A DNA stretch of 64,000 nucleotides from an uncultured beta proteobacterium (GCA_903871735.1 CAIQHU010000071.1:25474-89473), one strand, 5' to 3'. Shown: positions 33,639-44,651, counted from the stretch's first letter. Numbers and translations are program-made. The notes: generated from the letters alone by a model not told the origin.

Positions 33639-34588
33639 ATCGGCCCAATCCATACTGCAATTGTTAGCATTGCTAAAAGAATCATCCATAAAACAACTGC
33701 CCGCCAAACTAAAGATGCGCCAGCATCAAGGTGCGCAGCTAAGGGCAGCATACCAAATTCATGAACCGGCTGCTCACCTTGCTCAGCCATCCGAATAGCT
33801 TCTGCACTATCAACCTCTGGAAGTGGCTCACCGAGCTGAACGCCTAAAGCACCGCCACCAGTGCCAATTAAAATAGCCTCCGATTGGGTCACCCATTTTT
33901 TTTGATGAAAACGCCAAGCGTACGCAGCCTGCTCAAAATTCCCAACAATCGTAAATCCAGTCGCGGTTAAGCGCGTCGGAAGCCAGTCGATTACTTCACG
34001 AAAATTTTTGATCAAAGCAATTAAGGCAGGGCTAGCAGCACCAAAACGCCAGTGCTCTTCAGCCAAAATAGTGAGCCGATAAAGTATGACTCCAGCAGGG
34101 CCAATGGGCAATAGAAACCAAAAAAATACCCCAAAAACATGTTTATGAACCGCTAGAATAGCCCGCTCTAAGGTATGACGAACCACCTCCGTCTCCGACA
34201 TGTTTTCAGTTACCAAACTGGGCCCTGCCCAATTGGCTAATTCTTGTCGAGCCGTATCTAACTGCCGCTCTCTAAGCGCTTCTTGAATCAACGTGAAAGG
34301 ATGGCTAAATTGTCGAAAACCCATACAAAAATAGACAATCACGATATTCCACCCCAAAGCGAAAAGAGGGTAGTGGTAGATCAGCCATAAATGCACTAAA
34401 AAAACGAGGAACACCGGTGGAAATAAAAGGACAAATAAGGAAATCTTTGCCGAAGTCGGCTCACCTGTATCGCAATAATTAGGAATCACGAAGACCCATT
34501 GCCTAAAAACGCGACCAATCCAATGATCTCGTCCTACTGGGCGATACTGCTCTGCAAAGAGTGCGAATAGTACAGAAAAAAAGGTCAT
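33635..34588 (-). CDS. CobD/CbiB-family membrane protein
   Basis: TM-rich; FALFAEQYRPVGR start and DWLPTRLTATGFTIVGNF motif. Confidence 0.8.
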   Translation of the reverse strand: MTFFSVLFALFAEQYRPVGRDHWIGRVFRQWVFVIPNYCDTGEPTSAKISLFVLLFPPVFLVFLVHLWLIYHYPLFALGWNIVIVYFCMGFRQFSHPFTLIQEALRERQLDTARQELANWAGPSLVTENMSETEVVRHTLERAILAVHKHVFGVFFWFLLPIGPAGVILYRLTILAEEHWRFGAASPALIALIKNFREVIDWLPTRLTATGFTIVGNFEQAAYAWRFHQKKWVTQSEAILIGTGGGALGVQLGEPLPEVDSAEAIRMAEQGEQPVHEFGMLPLAAHLDAGASLVWRAVVLWMILLAMLTIAVWIGPI

Positions 34589-34594
34589 GTAGTC

Positions 34595-35278
34595 CTAGGC
34601 ATTCAAGAAATGATACAAATTACGCAACATCCCAGCAGTTGCTCCCCAAATAAAACGATCTTCATAAGGCATCGCATAAAAACGCCGACGCCCCCTTGGT
34701 CCATCCCACTCACGCACCTGATGATTGGCAGGATTCATCAAAAAATCTAAGGGTACTTCAAAAATACTATCGACCTCTTCGGCATCCGCTTTTAATTGCT
34801 GCTGTAAAGAAACTAAAGCAACTACCGGCGTGACTTGATATCCAGTCACTGTAAAGTAATCCGGCAAATGCCCTAAAGGCTCTATGCAAGAAGAGGCTAG
34901 CCCGATCTCCTCTTCTGCCTCACGCATCGCCGTGGCCAAGGCGTCCTGATCCGCATCCTCCTTGCGACCACCTGGAAAACTAATCTGCCCAGCATGATCC
35001 TTTAAATGGGCCGCTCGCTGCGTTAATAAGACACTCAATTGATCCTTATTTTGAATCAGCGGAATTAATACGGCAGCAATTTTTCGTTTGCTTGGGTCTT
35101 GATAAGCAACTGATTGAATCGTCTCATCCGTCAGTTCGGGAGTCCATACTTTTTGCTGTGTAAAGCGCATTCTTAATGCCTGCGAATGCAACTGCTCTTT
35201 GCACACCGCAGGCGTAGTCATGGCCGCTATCGAAATAGCAGCCAAACGGGGATCAGATTGTGGCAACCGAGCAGTCAT
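34595..35278 (-). CDS. CoA pyrophosphatase, Nudix family
   Basis: GRKEDADQDALATAMREAEEEIG Nudix box with upstream HAGQISFPGG. Confidence 0.92.
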   Translation of the reverse strand: MTARLPQSDPRLAAISIAAMTTPAVCKEQLHSQALRMRFTQQKVWTPELTDETIQSVAYQDPSKRKIAAVLIPLIQNKDQLSVLLTQRAAHLKDHAGQISFPGGRKEDADQDALATAMREAEEEIGLASSCIEPLGHLPDYFTVTGYQVTPVVALVSLQQQLKADAEEVDSIFEVPLDFLMNPANHQVREWDGPRGRRRFYAMPYEDRFIWGATAGMLRNLYHFLNA

Positions 35279-35378
35279 TATGTGATTATAAGTAATCTTA
35301 TAGGCATTTATTATTTCAAGGCTGAGTCCGTAAATAACAAACTAGGCATTGGGAAGAAAAAACGACCCTAAAAACACT

Positions 35379-35400
35379 AAAGGCAGCTTGCGCTGCCTTT
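35379..35400 (-). terminator. Hairpin downstream of rplS
   Basis: AAAGGCAGC-TTGC-GCTGCCTTT, perfect 9 bp stem 3' of rplS. Confidence 0.6.
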
Positions 35401-35422
35401 ACGAGTCGCATAGCGTATTTAA

Positions 35423-35821
35423 TTACTCTGCAGAAATAGCCGCTTTAGCTGTTTTCGTACGAGAAACTAATTTTTCTTTAATCCGCGCAGACTTGCCTGA
35501 ACGCTCGCGCAAGTAATACAACTTGGCACGACGAACATCACCCCGACGCTTCACTTCAATACTGGCAATGAGTGGCGAATACGTTTGAAAAGTTCTCTCA
35601 ACGCCCTCTCCAGAAGATATTTTGCGAACAATAAAACTGGAGTTTAAACCGCGATTACGCTTGGCAATCACTACACCTTCAAAGGCTTGCACCCGCTTAC
35701 GTGTTCCTTCAACAACGTTTACATTGACCACTAATGTGTCGCCAGGTGCAAACGCGGGGATTACTCTACTACTTGTTAAACGAGCAATTTCTTCTTGCTC
35801 TATCTTCTCAATTAAATTCAT
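35423..35821 (-). CDS. rplS: 50S ribosomal protein L19
   Basis: [30 protein letters not shown]. Confidence 0.97.
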   Translation of the reverse strand: MNLIEKIEQEEIARLTSSRVIPAFAPGDTLVVNVNVVEGTRKRVQAFEGVVIAKRNRGLNSSFIVRKISSGEGVERTFQTYSPLIASIEVKRRGDVRRAKLYYLRERSGKSARIKEKLVSRTKTAKAAISAE

Positions 35822-36020
35822 GATGACTCCTTATGCATCGTTTCGGCGTTGTATTCCCAAGAATGACTAGTTCTAAAACAACCACATCTTCGAACTCATT
35901 GACATCCAATTAGTACATCCGAATATTGCTTTTTACAAAACACGATTCGCTAATTCAATATCGGAAGGTCAATATCTTAGGGACCCGAAAGAGGATACGT
36001 TAAAAAAATTAAGATCTTGA

Positions 36021-36800
36021 TCAACCTTTATCGACATCATTGACTAACTGTGCCAAAAAAAGTTCATCTTGATTACTTAACAAACCATGACTTCTAGCAG
36101 AAATAATTAAATCTGGTCGAAGCCTTTGGGTCGCCTTTAATGCTTCAAAACGACGCCAACTTTCTATTTTCGCATGATGTCCGGATAAAAGCACGCTCGG
36201 TACCAAAAAATTTTCATAATTTTCCGGCCGGGTATAGTGCGGATGGTCTAAAACACCCTTCATAAAGCTATCCTGCGTCGCGGAGAGTTCGTCGCCTAAA
36301 ACACCAGGTAGTAAACGAACAACCGCATCAATCACGGCCATTGCCGCAAATTCCCCCCCAGAAATAACAAAATCACCCAAGCTAAGCTGATAATCGACCT
36401 GGCGATCGATAAAGCGCTGGTCAACGGCTTCATACCGGCCACAAACAAGAGTTATTTGCCGTAAATTAGCCAACTCATTGGCTATGCCTTGGTTAAAAAC
36501 GCGCCCCTGTGGGGAAAGTAATATAACCGGGCCAGGCTCATGAGTATTTGTCTCAGAAGATGTTTGAAGGCTTATCTTGGATGCTTGTAAAGCTGCCTCT
36601 AAAGGGCCTGTCATCATCACCATGCCCGGGCCACCACCATAAGCCCGGTCATCTACAGTCCGGCGAAGATCTTGCGTAAAATCGCGCGGGTTCCATAAGT
36701 GCAACGACACAACACCCTCTTCAAATGCGCGACCAACTACCCCATGCTCGGTAACACAAGCCATCATTTCAGGAAAAATACTCAGCACATCAAATCGCAT
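36021..36800 (-). CDS. trmD: tRNA (guanine37-N1)-methyltransferase
   Basis: [37 protein letters not shown]. Confidence 0.97.
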   Translation of the reverse strand: MRFDVLSIFPEMMACVTEHGVVGRAFEEGVVSLHLWNPRDFTQDLRRTVDDRAYGGGPGMVMMTGPLEAALQASKISLQTSSETNTHEPGPVILLSPQGRVFNQGIANELANLRQITLVCGRYEAVDQRFIDRQVDYQLSLGDFVISGGEFAAMAVIDAVVRLLPGVLGDELSATQDSFMKGVLDHPHYTRPENYENFLVPSVLLSGHHAKIESWRRFEALKATQRLRPDLIISARSHGLLSNQDELFLAQLVNDVDKG

Positions 36801-36844
36801 CAGATGTTGCCCTTTATTTTGTGGCTAACTTTGGATACCCAAAA

Positions 36845-37396
36845 TCACCAATCGCTTTGCCAATCAACAGTGATTTTTTTGGCCATCGGATCGCTCAAAT
36901 TAACATCTATGATAAAAGCTTTTACAAATGGAATTAATCGTTGTTTTTTTACATCATTCACAACAGATAAAACCGACTGTGCACCGTTATCCATCATTTC
37001 AACAACTTGACCAAATGGTTCACCAGCCTGATTTTCTACTTGCGCACCCAATAAATCAGTCCAATAAAACTCATCTTCGCCAGGTGTTGGAAAATGTTTT
37101 CGAGCCATGGCAATGCGCGCAGACTTCATGGCCAATGCCTGATCACGATCGGTTAGTCCTACTAATTCTAAAATGACAGAACCACTATGGAATTTGGATA
37201 AATACACTTGATAATCTTTGACAGATAATGCCAACGATCCGGGAGCAGACTTAATCCATATCTCTTTAGCAGCTAACAGCGCAACGGGATCGGTAGCAAA
37301 TGGTCGCACTTTGAGGGCTCCCCGAATACCGTACGCCTCGATGATCGTTCCCACTTCTATTAATTCTTGATGTAAAGTCGGCAACTCCACGCTCAT
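36845..37396 (-). CDS. rimM: Ribosome maturation factor RimM
   Basis: GTIIEAYGIRGALKVRPF, EDEFYWTDLLG; rpsP-rimM-trmD-rplS order. Confidence 0.95.
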   Translation of the reverse strand: MSVELPTLHQELIEVGTIIEAYGIRGALKVRPFATDPVALLAAKEIWIKSAPGSLALSVKDYQVYLSKFHSGSVILELVGLTDRDQALAMKSARIAMARKHFPTPGEDEFYWTDLLGAQVENQAGEPFGQVVEMMDNGAQSVLSVVNDVKKQRLIPFVKAFIIDVNLSDPMAKKITVDWQSDW

Positions 37397-37438
37397 AAGG
37401 AGTAAACACCCACGTTATATGGGTGTTTGTAAAAATAA

Positions 37439-37684
37439 TTAACTGGCTTGATGTTGCTTAATCAAGCGCTTAACAGTCGGAGACAACTCAGCCCCAACGC
37501 CAGACCAATATGTCAAGCGATCTGCAGCCACCCGAAAAGCCTGCTCAGTAGAAACTGCGCGAGGATTGTAATAACCTAATCTCTCAACAAAATTGGAGTC
37601 GCGACGATTACGCTTGTCAGTAACCACAACACTATAAAAAGGACGCTTTTTTGAACCACCACGGGCAAGTCGAATAACGACCAT
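37439..37684 (-). CDS. rpsP: 30S ribosomal protein S16
   Basis: [23 protein letters not shown]; start at internal Met. Confidence 0.96.
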   Translation of the reverse strand: MVVIRLARGGSKKRPFYSVVVTDKRNRRDSNFVERLGYYNPRAVSTEQAFRVAADRLTYWSGVGAELSPTVKRLIKQHQAS

Positions 37685-37874
37685 ATTCATTCCTTACAAT
37701 CAAATTAAAAAAACAACTAGTCATATTCAAATTTGTCTTTATCTTTCAGGCAAAACGATGCAGGGCACCGCCCGAATATCGTAATATGCAATACTCAATA
37801 TACCAAGATCAACGCATTAAAAACAAAATTTAGAACATATCCCTGAGAACCGATTATTTTAGCCTAAAACCCCC

Positions 37875-38399
37875 ATGACGACAAATAGATATTCTAAAAA
37901 ACACCCTTTTTTTCGTATTTTTTATCCATTCATCCTCTTATTACCTCTCCTAGGGCTTATTTCATGCTCGAACTTATTACCAGATTGCAATGTTTGCTCT
38001 AGCCCCCCATTAGTTGATCTGAACGGTAAGTGGGAACTGGTTCGCTGGAACTTACCAGCCAATCAATCAGGACCAATTCGCCTTCGAAATATCCCCAGCA
38101 ACCCAGAGGGTCCAAGCATAGCCATGGTGTTTGATCCATCTCAAAAAATCCTCAGCGGATTTTCTGGTTGTAATCAGTTCTCATCCAAACTGACCGAGGA
38201 TAGCAAAGGGGCAATCGTCATCGGCCATATTGCCCTTACCCGAAAAATGTGCTCAGAAAGCCAACGAATGGAGTTTGAGCGTGATTTGATGAACATATTG
38301 ACAGATTACCGGTCGTGGAAACAGCAACATCATCAACTACTCCTGATCGCCAGAACTGGCGATGTCCTGCTTTTTGAAAGGCATTCCCCATCTAAATAA
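37875..38399 (+). CDS. META-domain putative lipoprotein
   Basis: LLGLISCS lipobox; LNGKWELVRW, FSGCNQFSS, ALTRKMCSE META/HslJ-like motifs. Confidence 0.8.
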   Translation: MTTNRYSKKHPFFRIFYPFILLLPLLGLISCSNLLPDCNVCSSPPLVDLNGKWELVRWNLPANQSGPIRLRNIPSNPEGPSIAMVFDPSQKILSGFSGCNQFSSKLTEDSKGAIVIGHIALTRKMCSESQRMEFERDLMNILTDYRSWKQQHHQLLLIARTGDVLLFERHSPSK

Positions 38400-38518
38400 T
38401 TCAACTCGATCTGATTAATGTACGGCGCTAAGCCATTTAGCACGAACCGGTTTGTCACAAGTCCATACTAATTAGGAGTTTAAACAAGCGATTCAATTGA
38501 GGATTATCATTTCAAGTT

Positions 38519-38968
38519 ATGGCCATTCACTTTAAATCTAAACTTCTAGCATGCGCTCTCGGTACTTTTTTACCCGGTACAGGCCTCAACTGGCTCTACC
38601 TCAAAGGCCCTCAATGTCTATGGCTTTATCTGCACCTCATCACAATCATCCTTGGAATACTCGGTTGGTTTGACTTAACGCATTCTGAAGACAAATCGCT
38701 TCTGTCTTGGTTTGCTGTTAGTCTTGGCGAAATCTCCCTATTAACAAGCTGGCTTACCAGCATTGTCCTAGGCTTACGACCAGATCCACGTTTTGATGCT
38801 TATTTCAACCCAGCGACCACTCAAAAAAATCAATCTGGCTGGCCTGTGATCCTGTGCGTGATTATCTCGCTGATGGTCGGTGCATTTATTTTAATGGCCG
38901 GACTGGCTATTATTTTTGAACAGTACTTCAACGGACAAATTGAAGCTGCTAGAAAGATCTCTCAGTAA
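38519..38968 (+). CDS. Small integral membrane protein of unknown function
   Basis: 149 aa with several TM segments; LGTFLPGTGLNWLYL resembles TM2-like proteins. Confidence 0.6.
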   Translation: MAIHFKSKLLACALGTFLPGTGLNWLYLKGPQCLWLYLHLITIILGILGWFDLTHSEDKSLLSWFAVSLGEISLLTSWLTSIVLGLRPDPRFDAYFNPATTQKNQSGWPVILCVIISLMVGAFILMAGLAIIFEQYFNGQIEAARKISQ

Positions 38969-39123
38969 GTTTTCTTTCTTGTCAGGAGTGGTTGCATAGC
39001 CCGTCAGTCTATGACTGACCTATCTTAGGGCATGAAGAGCATTGAGTTCATGCAGTTCAGATAACTTCGGAAATGTTCAGCTACTGGAGAGCCACCTTCA
39101 CAAGTTATCTCAAGCTAACGCGT

Positions 39124-40059
39124 TTACGACAACTCTTGAACTAACTCAGGTACTGCAGTAAATAAATCAGCCACTAAACCATAATCCGCCACAGCAAAAA
39201 TTGGAGCCTCTGGATCTTTATTGATCGCTACAATAATTTTTGAATCCTTCATCCCGGCTAAATGCTGAATCGCCCCTGAAATGCCAACCGCGAGGTATAA
39301 ACCTGGTGCGACAATCTTACCTGTCTGGCCAACTTGATAATCATTGGGTACATACCCAGCATCCACCGCAGCGCGAGACGCCCCCATGGCAGCACCCATC
39401 TTATCGGCTAAGGGTTCTAATATCGATTTATATTGCTCTGCCGAACCAAGGCCGCGACCACCTGAAACAATCACCTTCGCCGCAGTTAACTCTGGCCTAG
39501 AAGACTGCACCGTCTCTTGACCTTGACAAATTGTTAAACCTTGCTCATCAATGTGGCCAAGCAGTTCAATCGGGGCCGCCTGCGAAGATGTGCGGGCAGC
39601 TTCAAAATTGGTAGAACGAATCGTTAATACTTGTATGGCATCCAGGGACTGTACCGTCGCAATCGCATTACCTGCATAAATGGGGCGCTCATACGTATCT
39701 TTAGCAAGTACTTTTGTAACCTCGGATATTTGCGCCACATCTAATAGGGCCGCAACGCGGGGTAATATATTTTTTCCATAAGCACTTGCATTTGCCAATA
39801 TATGGGTATACGAACCGGCAATAGCTTGGACTTGCGCCGCTACATTTTCTGCGCCATGACTTTCAAAGTGCGGTGCGTCTATATGCAAAACTTTAGTCAC
39901 GCCAGCTAATTGTGCCGCCGCCAAAGCCGCGCCCTGAGCCTGATGACCAACGACTAAAATATGAACCTCGGAATGGATTGCTAAGGCCGCTGTCAAGACA
40001 TTCAAAGTACCTGCCTGTAATGCACTGTGCTGATGCTCAGCTAAAATTAGGATCGCCAT
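39124..40059 (-). CDS. etfA: Electron transfer flavoprotein alpha subunit
   Basis: VVSGGRGLGS, GQTGKIVAPGLYLAVGISGAIQH. Confidence 0.96.
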   Translation of the reverse strand: MAILILAEHQHSALQAGTLNVLTAALAIHSEVHILVVGHQAQGAALAAAQLAGVTKVLHIDAPHFESHGAENVAAQVQAIAGSYTHILANASAYGKNILPRVAALLDVAQISEVTKVLAKDTYERPIYAGNAIATVQSLDAIQVLTIRSTNFEAARTSSQAAPIELLGHIDEQGLTICQGQETVQSSRPELTAAKVIVSGGRGLGSAEQYKSILEPLADKMGAAMGASRAAVDAGYVPNDYQVGQTGKIVAPGLYLAVGISGAIQHLAGMKDSKIIVAINKDPEAPIFAVADYGLVADLFTAVPELVQELS

Positions 40060-40809
40060 TTATATAACCTTTGCTTCATTTTTTAATTTATCAACTAACG
40101 CTTTGACATCGGCTACGATCACACCAGCACTTCGCGTTGGTGGTTCTACCACTTTGAGCGTGTGGATACGTGGCGTAACATCAACACCCAAATCCTCTGG
40201 CTTCATCATTTTTAATTCTTTTTTCTTGGCCTTCATAATATTTGGCAAGGTAACATAACGTGGCTCATTCAAGCGTAAATCAGTGGTTATAACGGCTGGT
40301 ATCGATAAACTTAAATTTTCAAGACCTCCATCAATCTCCCTTGTTACCAAAATTCGGTCGCCCTGCAACTCGACTTTGGAAGCAAAAGTAGCCTGCGAAC
40401 AAGCTAATAAAGCTGACAACATTTGCCCAGTCTGATTGCAATCATCATCAATTGCCTGCTTACCCAAAATGATTAATTCAGGCTTTTCCTGATCCACGAT
40501 CGCTTTGAGTAACTTGGCAACAGCTAAAGGCTGAATATCGGCCGTCGTTTCAACTAAAATCCCCCGGTCTGCTCCAATTGCCATCGCCGTTCTTAAGGTC
40601 TCTTGCGCTTGCGCTAAGCCAATGGATACGGCAACTACCTCAGTCGCGATGCCGGCCTCTTTAAGACGAACCGCCTCTTCTACACCAATTTCGTCAAAAG
40701 GATTCATACTCATTTTCACATTCGCAGTCTCAACACCGGACTGATCCGATTTCACGCGTACCTTGACGTTGTAGTCAATCACTCTTTTCACCGCTACCAA
40801 AATTTTCAT
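40060..40809 (-). CDS. etfB: Electron transfer flavoprotein beta subunit
   Basis: [34 protein letters not shown]; paired with etfA. Confidence 0.96.
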   Translation of the reverse strand: MKILVAVKRVIDYNVKVRVKSDQSGVETANVKMSMNPFDEIGVEEAVRLKEAGIATEVVAVSIGLAQAQETLRTAMAIGADRGILVETTADIQPLAVAKLLKAIVDQEKPELIILGKQAIDDDCNQTGQMLSALLACSQATFASKVELQGDRILVTREIDGGLENLSLSIPAVITTDLRLNEPRYVTLPNIMKAKKKELKMMKPEDLGVDVTPRIHTLKVVEPPTRSAGVIVADVKALVDKLKNEAKVI

Positions 40810-40920
40810 GCAATCTTTCCTGGTACAAATAAGCTATAAACTTCTATTTTAATCTAATTTACAAGCCCCGACTCTCGAGTAAAAATCTGCCCTCTAAGCT
40901 TCATGGATTGAGGCCGCTAC

Positions 40921-40972
40921 GTCATTCACTAACGTCATTCACTAACGGCCTTAATTAACGGCCTTCATTAAC
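40921..40972. repeat. 13 bp tandem array at 3' end of histone-deacetylase-like gene
   Basis: GTCATTCACTAAC x2 followed by GGCCTTAATTAAC / GGCCTTCATTAAC. Confidence 0.8.
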
Positions 40973-41868
40973 GCTTGCACATGGGCCAAACTACTACTGG
41001 CCAAAGCTCCTAAGTGATAACCGCCCTCCAAGCAACTCACCATCCGTCCTTGAGCATGCTTTTTGGCTACCTGCACTAATTCTTTAGTAATCCACGCATA
41101 ATCCTCTTCTACTAACTCGAGTTGAGCCAACATGTCCGCTTCGTGCGCATCAAAACCAGCTGAAATAAAGATAAACTCGGGCCGGAAAGCTTCTAATGCC
41201 GGTAGCCAAGAATTCCTGACTAAAGTACGAATCATCTCGCCATTACTGTGCGCTGGCACAGGAATATTCACCATATTCTGTCTTTTGGAATTCAGCCCAC
41301 TATATGGATACAAAGGGGATTGGAAAAAACTACACATCAATACTGCCGGATCATTCTGAAAAGCTACTTCGCTACCATTGCCATGATGCACATCAAAATC
41401 AATAAGCGCAACGCGCTCAAGTCCATAGTGGGACAAAGCATATTTGGCAGCAATAGCAATATTATTAAACAGACAAAACCCCATAGACCGATCAGGCTCA
41501 GCGTGGTGCCCTGGCGGCCTTACCGCACAAAAAACATTATCGACTCGCCCGGCCATCACGGCATCAACCGCTGCAATCCCAGAACCCGCAGCGCGAAGAG
41601 CAGCTTGCCAAGTTGCAGAATTCATCGTCGTGTCGCCATCAATTTGAAAATAACCCGTAGTCGGGGCACTTTCTTCAATAAAGTCAATATGTCGCTCGGT
41701 ATGTATTAAGGCTAGTTGCTCACGCGTGGCTAATGCAGCTTCTATCTGCGTGAGTTCTAAAGACTGCAGCACTGCCCGAACTGCATCTAGCCGAGCTGGT
41801 GATTCGGGATGGCCCCGGCCCATCTCATGGAGCAAACAATCCGAGTGCAAAATAAAACCGGTCGCCAT
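40951..41868 (-). CDS. Histone deacetylase family protein
   Basis: RPPGHHAEPDRSMGFCLFNN, ALIDFDVHHGNG motifs. Confidence 0.93.
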   Translation of the reverse strand: MATGFILHSDCLLHEMGRGHPESPARLDAVRAVLQSLELTQIEAALATREQLALIHTERHIDFIEESAPTTGYFQIDGDTTMNSATWQAALRAAGSGIAAVDAVMAGRVDNVFCAVRPPGHHAEPDRSMGFCLFNNIAIAAKYALSHYGLERVALIDFDVHHGNGSEVAFQNDPAVLMCSFFQSPLYPYSGLNSKRQNMVNIPVPAHSNGEMIRTLVRNSWLPALEAFRPEFIFISAGFDAHEADMLAQLELVEEDYAWITKELVQVAKKHAQGRMVSCLEGGYHLGALASSSLAHVQALMKAVN

Positions 41869-41929
41869 ATAGATGTCCTTTCAAAAAAATAGTTAATAAT
41901 CCTATTATTGCTTAAACTAACAAATCATC

Positions 41930-43138
41930 ATGAAATACACTCGTAATTTGTGCATGCTCACAATCGCTATTTGCTTTTGCTCTGAGCTACTGTCTCAAAC
42001 TATTGTTGATCCACTAAGTAATTCTCTGAGTCACTCCCGAAGCATCACCCCCAATAACCCCCCAACGATTCAAGAATCCTTGGATGTTTTCTTAATCGAA
42101 CTGTCAATCCAACAAAATCTCTCACTAAACCTCCTGCGCGAATCCTTTGAAGATTTCAAACCTCAAACCACTGCGAAACAATATGTAGCACCAGTAGGTG
42201 CTAGAGCTAAAAAAAATTGGCGAACTTATCAAGCGAATGTCCTCGATCCAAACCGACTCGCTGCTGGTAAAAAATTTTGGACCGAACATGAAATTTTTTT
42301 AAAACAGCTAGAGAGGGAACGTGGCATCCCACCAGAAATTATCCTCAGTATTCTAGGTATAGAAACAATTTATGGCAAAAATATGGGTAATTTTGTCGTC
42401 AAAGATGTCCTCACTACACTCGCTTTTGATTACCCCCCAAGCCCCAATCAAGTTGCCAGAAAAGCTTTATTTAAATCCCAACTCGGCGATCTAATTATTT
42501 ATTGCTCTAAAAAACCAAACTATGTCGCAAGTCATGCACTAGATCATCAACATACTCCAATACCCGTAATTTTTAAAAAATGTCTCAACCAATCAAGTTC
42601 ATTTGCTGGTGCAATCGGTATGCCGCAATTTATGCCAACCAGTATTTTGCAGTATGCCTTGGATGGTAATGGCGATAACTTGATTGACTTGCGCAACCAA
42701 GCTCAAGATGCAATGGCTAGTATTGCAAACTTCTTAATAATGCATGGTTGGCAAGTAGGCCAACCAGCTACTTTACAAATTACCCAAGGAGCACAATCAC
42801 TCGATATCACGAAACAATTGGCAGATGGTGATCCCAATCCGAAGCTGAGTTTGGATATGCTGAAAAAAGCCGGCATTGTTAGCGACTGGCCAACCATACT
42901 CAATGATCAAAGTCCAGCTCTTATCGTCGATCTGCCAAGCACCGATAAGGCCGGTAATGATCACGTTGAATATATTGTTGGTCTTAAAAATTTCGAAGTC
43001 ATTACGCAATATAACCGTAGCTTCTTTTACGCGATGGCAGTATTAGACTTTGCCAAAGCTATCTCCGCAGTGATTTCACCAACAAACCTTGCTAGAGCAC
43101 AACCACAACCAATCAAGCCTAAAAAACCCAAGAAATAA
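41930..43138 (+). CDS. mltB: Lytic murein transglycosylase B
   Basis: IPPEIILSILGIETIYGKNMG, SSFAGAIGMPQFMPTSILQYALDGNGD. Confidence 0.93.
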   Translation: MKYTRNLCMLTIAICFCSELLSQTIVDPLSNSLSHSRSITPNNPPTIQESLDVFLIELSIQQNLSLNLLRESFEDFKPQTTAKQYVAPVGARAKKNWRTYQANVLDPNRLAAGKKFWTEHEIFLKQLERERGIPPEIILSILGIETIYGKNMGNFVVKDVLTTLAFDYPPSPNQVARKALFKSQLGDLIIYCSKKPNYVASHALDHQHTPIPVIFKKCLNQSSSFAGAIGMPQFMPTSILQYALDGNGDNLIDLRNQAQDAMASIANFLIMHGWQVGQPATLQITQGAQSLDITKQLADGDPNPKLSLDMLKKAGIVSDWPTILNDQSPALIVDLPSTDKAGNDHVEYIVGLKNFEVITQYNRSFFYAMAVLDFAKAISAVISPTNLARAQPQPIKPKKPKK

Positions 43139-43146
43139 AGCCGGGA

Positions 43147-44064
43147 TTAAGCCGGAAAAATACCTGTAGATAAATACCGATCACCGCGATCACAGACGAT
43201 AAAAACAATCGTTGCATTTTCAATCCGCTGCGCAATCCGCAAGGCAACTACTAAAGTGCCCGCTGCACTGACCCCACAAAATATACCCTCTTCTTGTGCC
43301 ATGCGGCGACACATGTCCTCTGCTTCTATTTGAGAGACATGTTCTAAAGAATCAACCCGTGTTGCATCATAAATTTTAGGTAAATATTCTGGCGCCCATT
43401 TTCGAATTCCTGGAATTTGGGAGCCATCCTCTGGCTGCACGCCAATGATCTGAATTCGGGGATTATGCTCCTTCAAAAAAGTGGATACCCCTGTAATCGT
43501 TCCCGTGGTCCCCATCGAAGATACAAAATGAGTCACTTGCCCATGGGTATCTCGCCATATCTCTGGTCCTGTTCCTTCGATATGGGCTAAAGGATTGTCG
43601 TAATTCGAAAATTGGTCTAGGATTAATCCTTTACCTTCTTTTTGTAATTGCAGGGCATAGTCGCGGGCGTATTCCATACCGCCAGATGCGGGAGTGAGCA
43701 TTAATTGCGCCCCGTAAGCAGTCATACTTTGACGCCGCTCAATACTTTGATTTTCCGGCATCACTAAAATCATCTTATAGCCCAAAATGGCAGCTGCCAT
43801 CGCTAAGGCAATACCCGTATTACCACTCGTCGCCTCAATTAAGGTGTCACCTGGCTTGATCTGACCCCGCTCTTGCGCTCTTCGGAACATCGAAATCGCT
43901 GGTCGATCCTTGACCGAACCGGCTGGATTATTACCCTCTAACTTGCCTAAAATAATATTATTACGAACAGTGTTCCCCTCACCTGGAATACGCTGTAACC
44001 GGATCAAAGGGGTATTACCAATGATGTCAGCAATCGTCGGATAAAAAATATTAGAATTAGTCAT
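43147..44064 (-). CDS. cysM: Cysteine synthase B
   Basis: IGNTPLIRLQR, LEGNNPAGSVKDRPA, EATSGNTGIALAM. Confidence 0.94.
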   Translation of the reverse strand: MTNSNIFYPTIADIIGNTPLIRLQRIPGEGNTVRNNIILGKLEGNNPAGSVKDRPAISMFRRAQERGQIKPGDTLIEATSGNTGIALAMAAAILGYKMILVMPENQSIERRQSMTAYGAQLMLTPASGGMEYARDYALQLQKEGKGLILDQFSNYDNPLAHIEGTGPEIWRDTHGQVTHFVSSMGTTGTITGVSTFLKEHNPRIQIIGVQPEDGSQIPGIRKWAPEYLPKIYDATRVDSLEHVSQIEAEDMCRRMAQEEGIFCGVSAAGTLVVALRIAQRIENATIVFIVCDRGDRYLSTGIFPA

Positions 44065-44263
44065 CTAGGTTTACTCTTTATAGTGAGGTCTGCACAATAT
44101 AGTGAGGGTGGCACAAAACTGCGAATTGATTTATTCATACTTAGTATCTAAACATCATAACTAAAAAAGGCAGAATGCTGAGGTCTATTTTATACACCTA
44201 CTCACATCCTGCCTAAAGTGCCTACCAATTTATTTTAAAAATTCATATCCCACTACGAAGTCA

Positions 44264-44611
44264 TTAATCCCTAGACCGGGAGCGAACCGACCTCGAAGCA
44301 GGAGGAGATTCTGGAAGTTCAAAAGTAATCCCCGAATCAGTTATTTTGACAATTGTCTTCATGCCAATACCTTTTACACGGCTACTTAAGTCCTCTGGAC
44401 TTTGAAAAGCTCCGCGTTTTTCTCGCTCAGCAATAATAGCCCGAGCTTTTGCAGGACCAACACCCTTGACATTTTGTAAAACCTCCTGCGTCGCTGAATT
44501 AATACTCACGGCAAAAACAGGTGACTGAAATAATAAAGCCCCACTGATAGCCAGAGCTAATAAACCTTTCGTTAAACTACTACTTTTCAAACCAATTCTT
44601 GAAAACCGCAT
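44264..44611 (-). CDS. ComEA-like helix-hairpin-helix protein
   Basis: Signal sequence; SINSATQEVLQNVKGVGPAKARAIIAEREKRGAF HhH motif. Confidence 0.85.
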   Translation of the reverse strand: MRFSRIGLKSSSLTKGLLALAISGALLFQSPVFAVSINSATQEVLQNVKGVGPAKARAIIAEREKRGAFQSPEDLSSRVKGIGMKTIVKITDSGITFELPESPPASRSVRSRSRD

Positions 44612-44624
44612 AAATCCTCCATAA

Positions 44625-44651
44625 TAAAAAATTCATAGCACATGCTATGAA
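44625..44651 (-). terminator. Putative rho-independent terminator downstream of hldD
   Basis: Minus strand TTCATAGC-ATGT-GCTATGAA followed by TTTTTTA. Confidence 0.55.

Noticed and set aside
41248-41709. 153 aa + strand ORF antisense to the histone-deacetylase-like gene
   Set aside because: Entirely within a confident coding region on the other strand; no family motifs.
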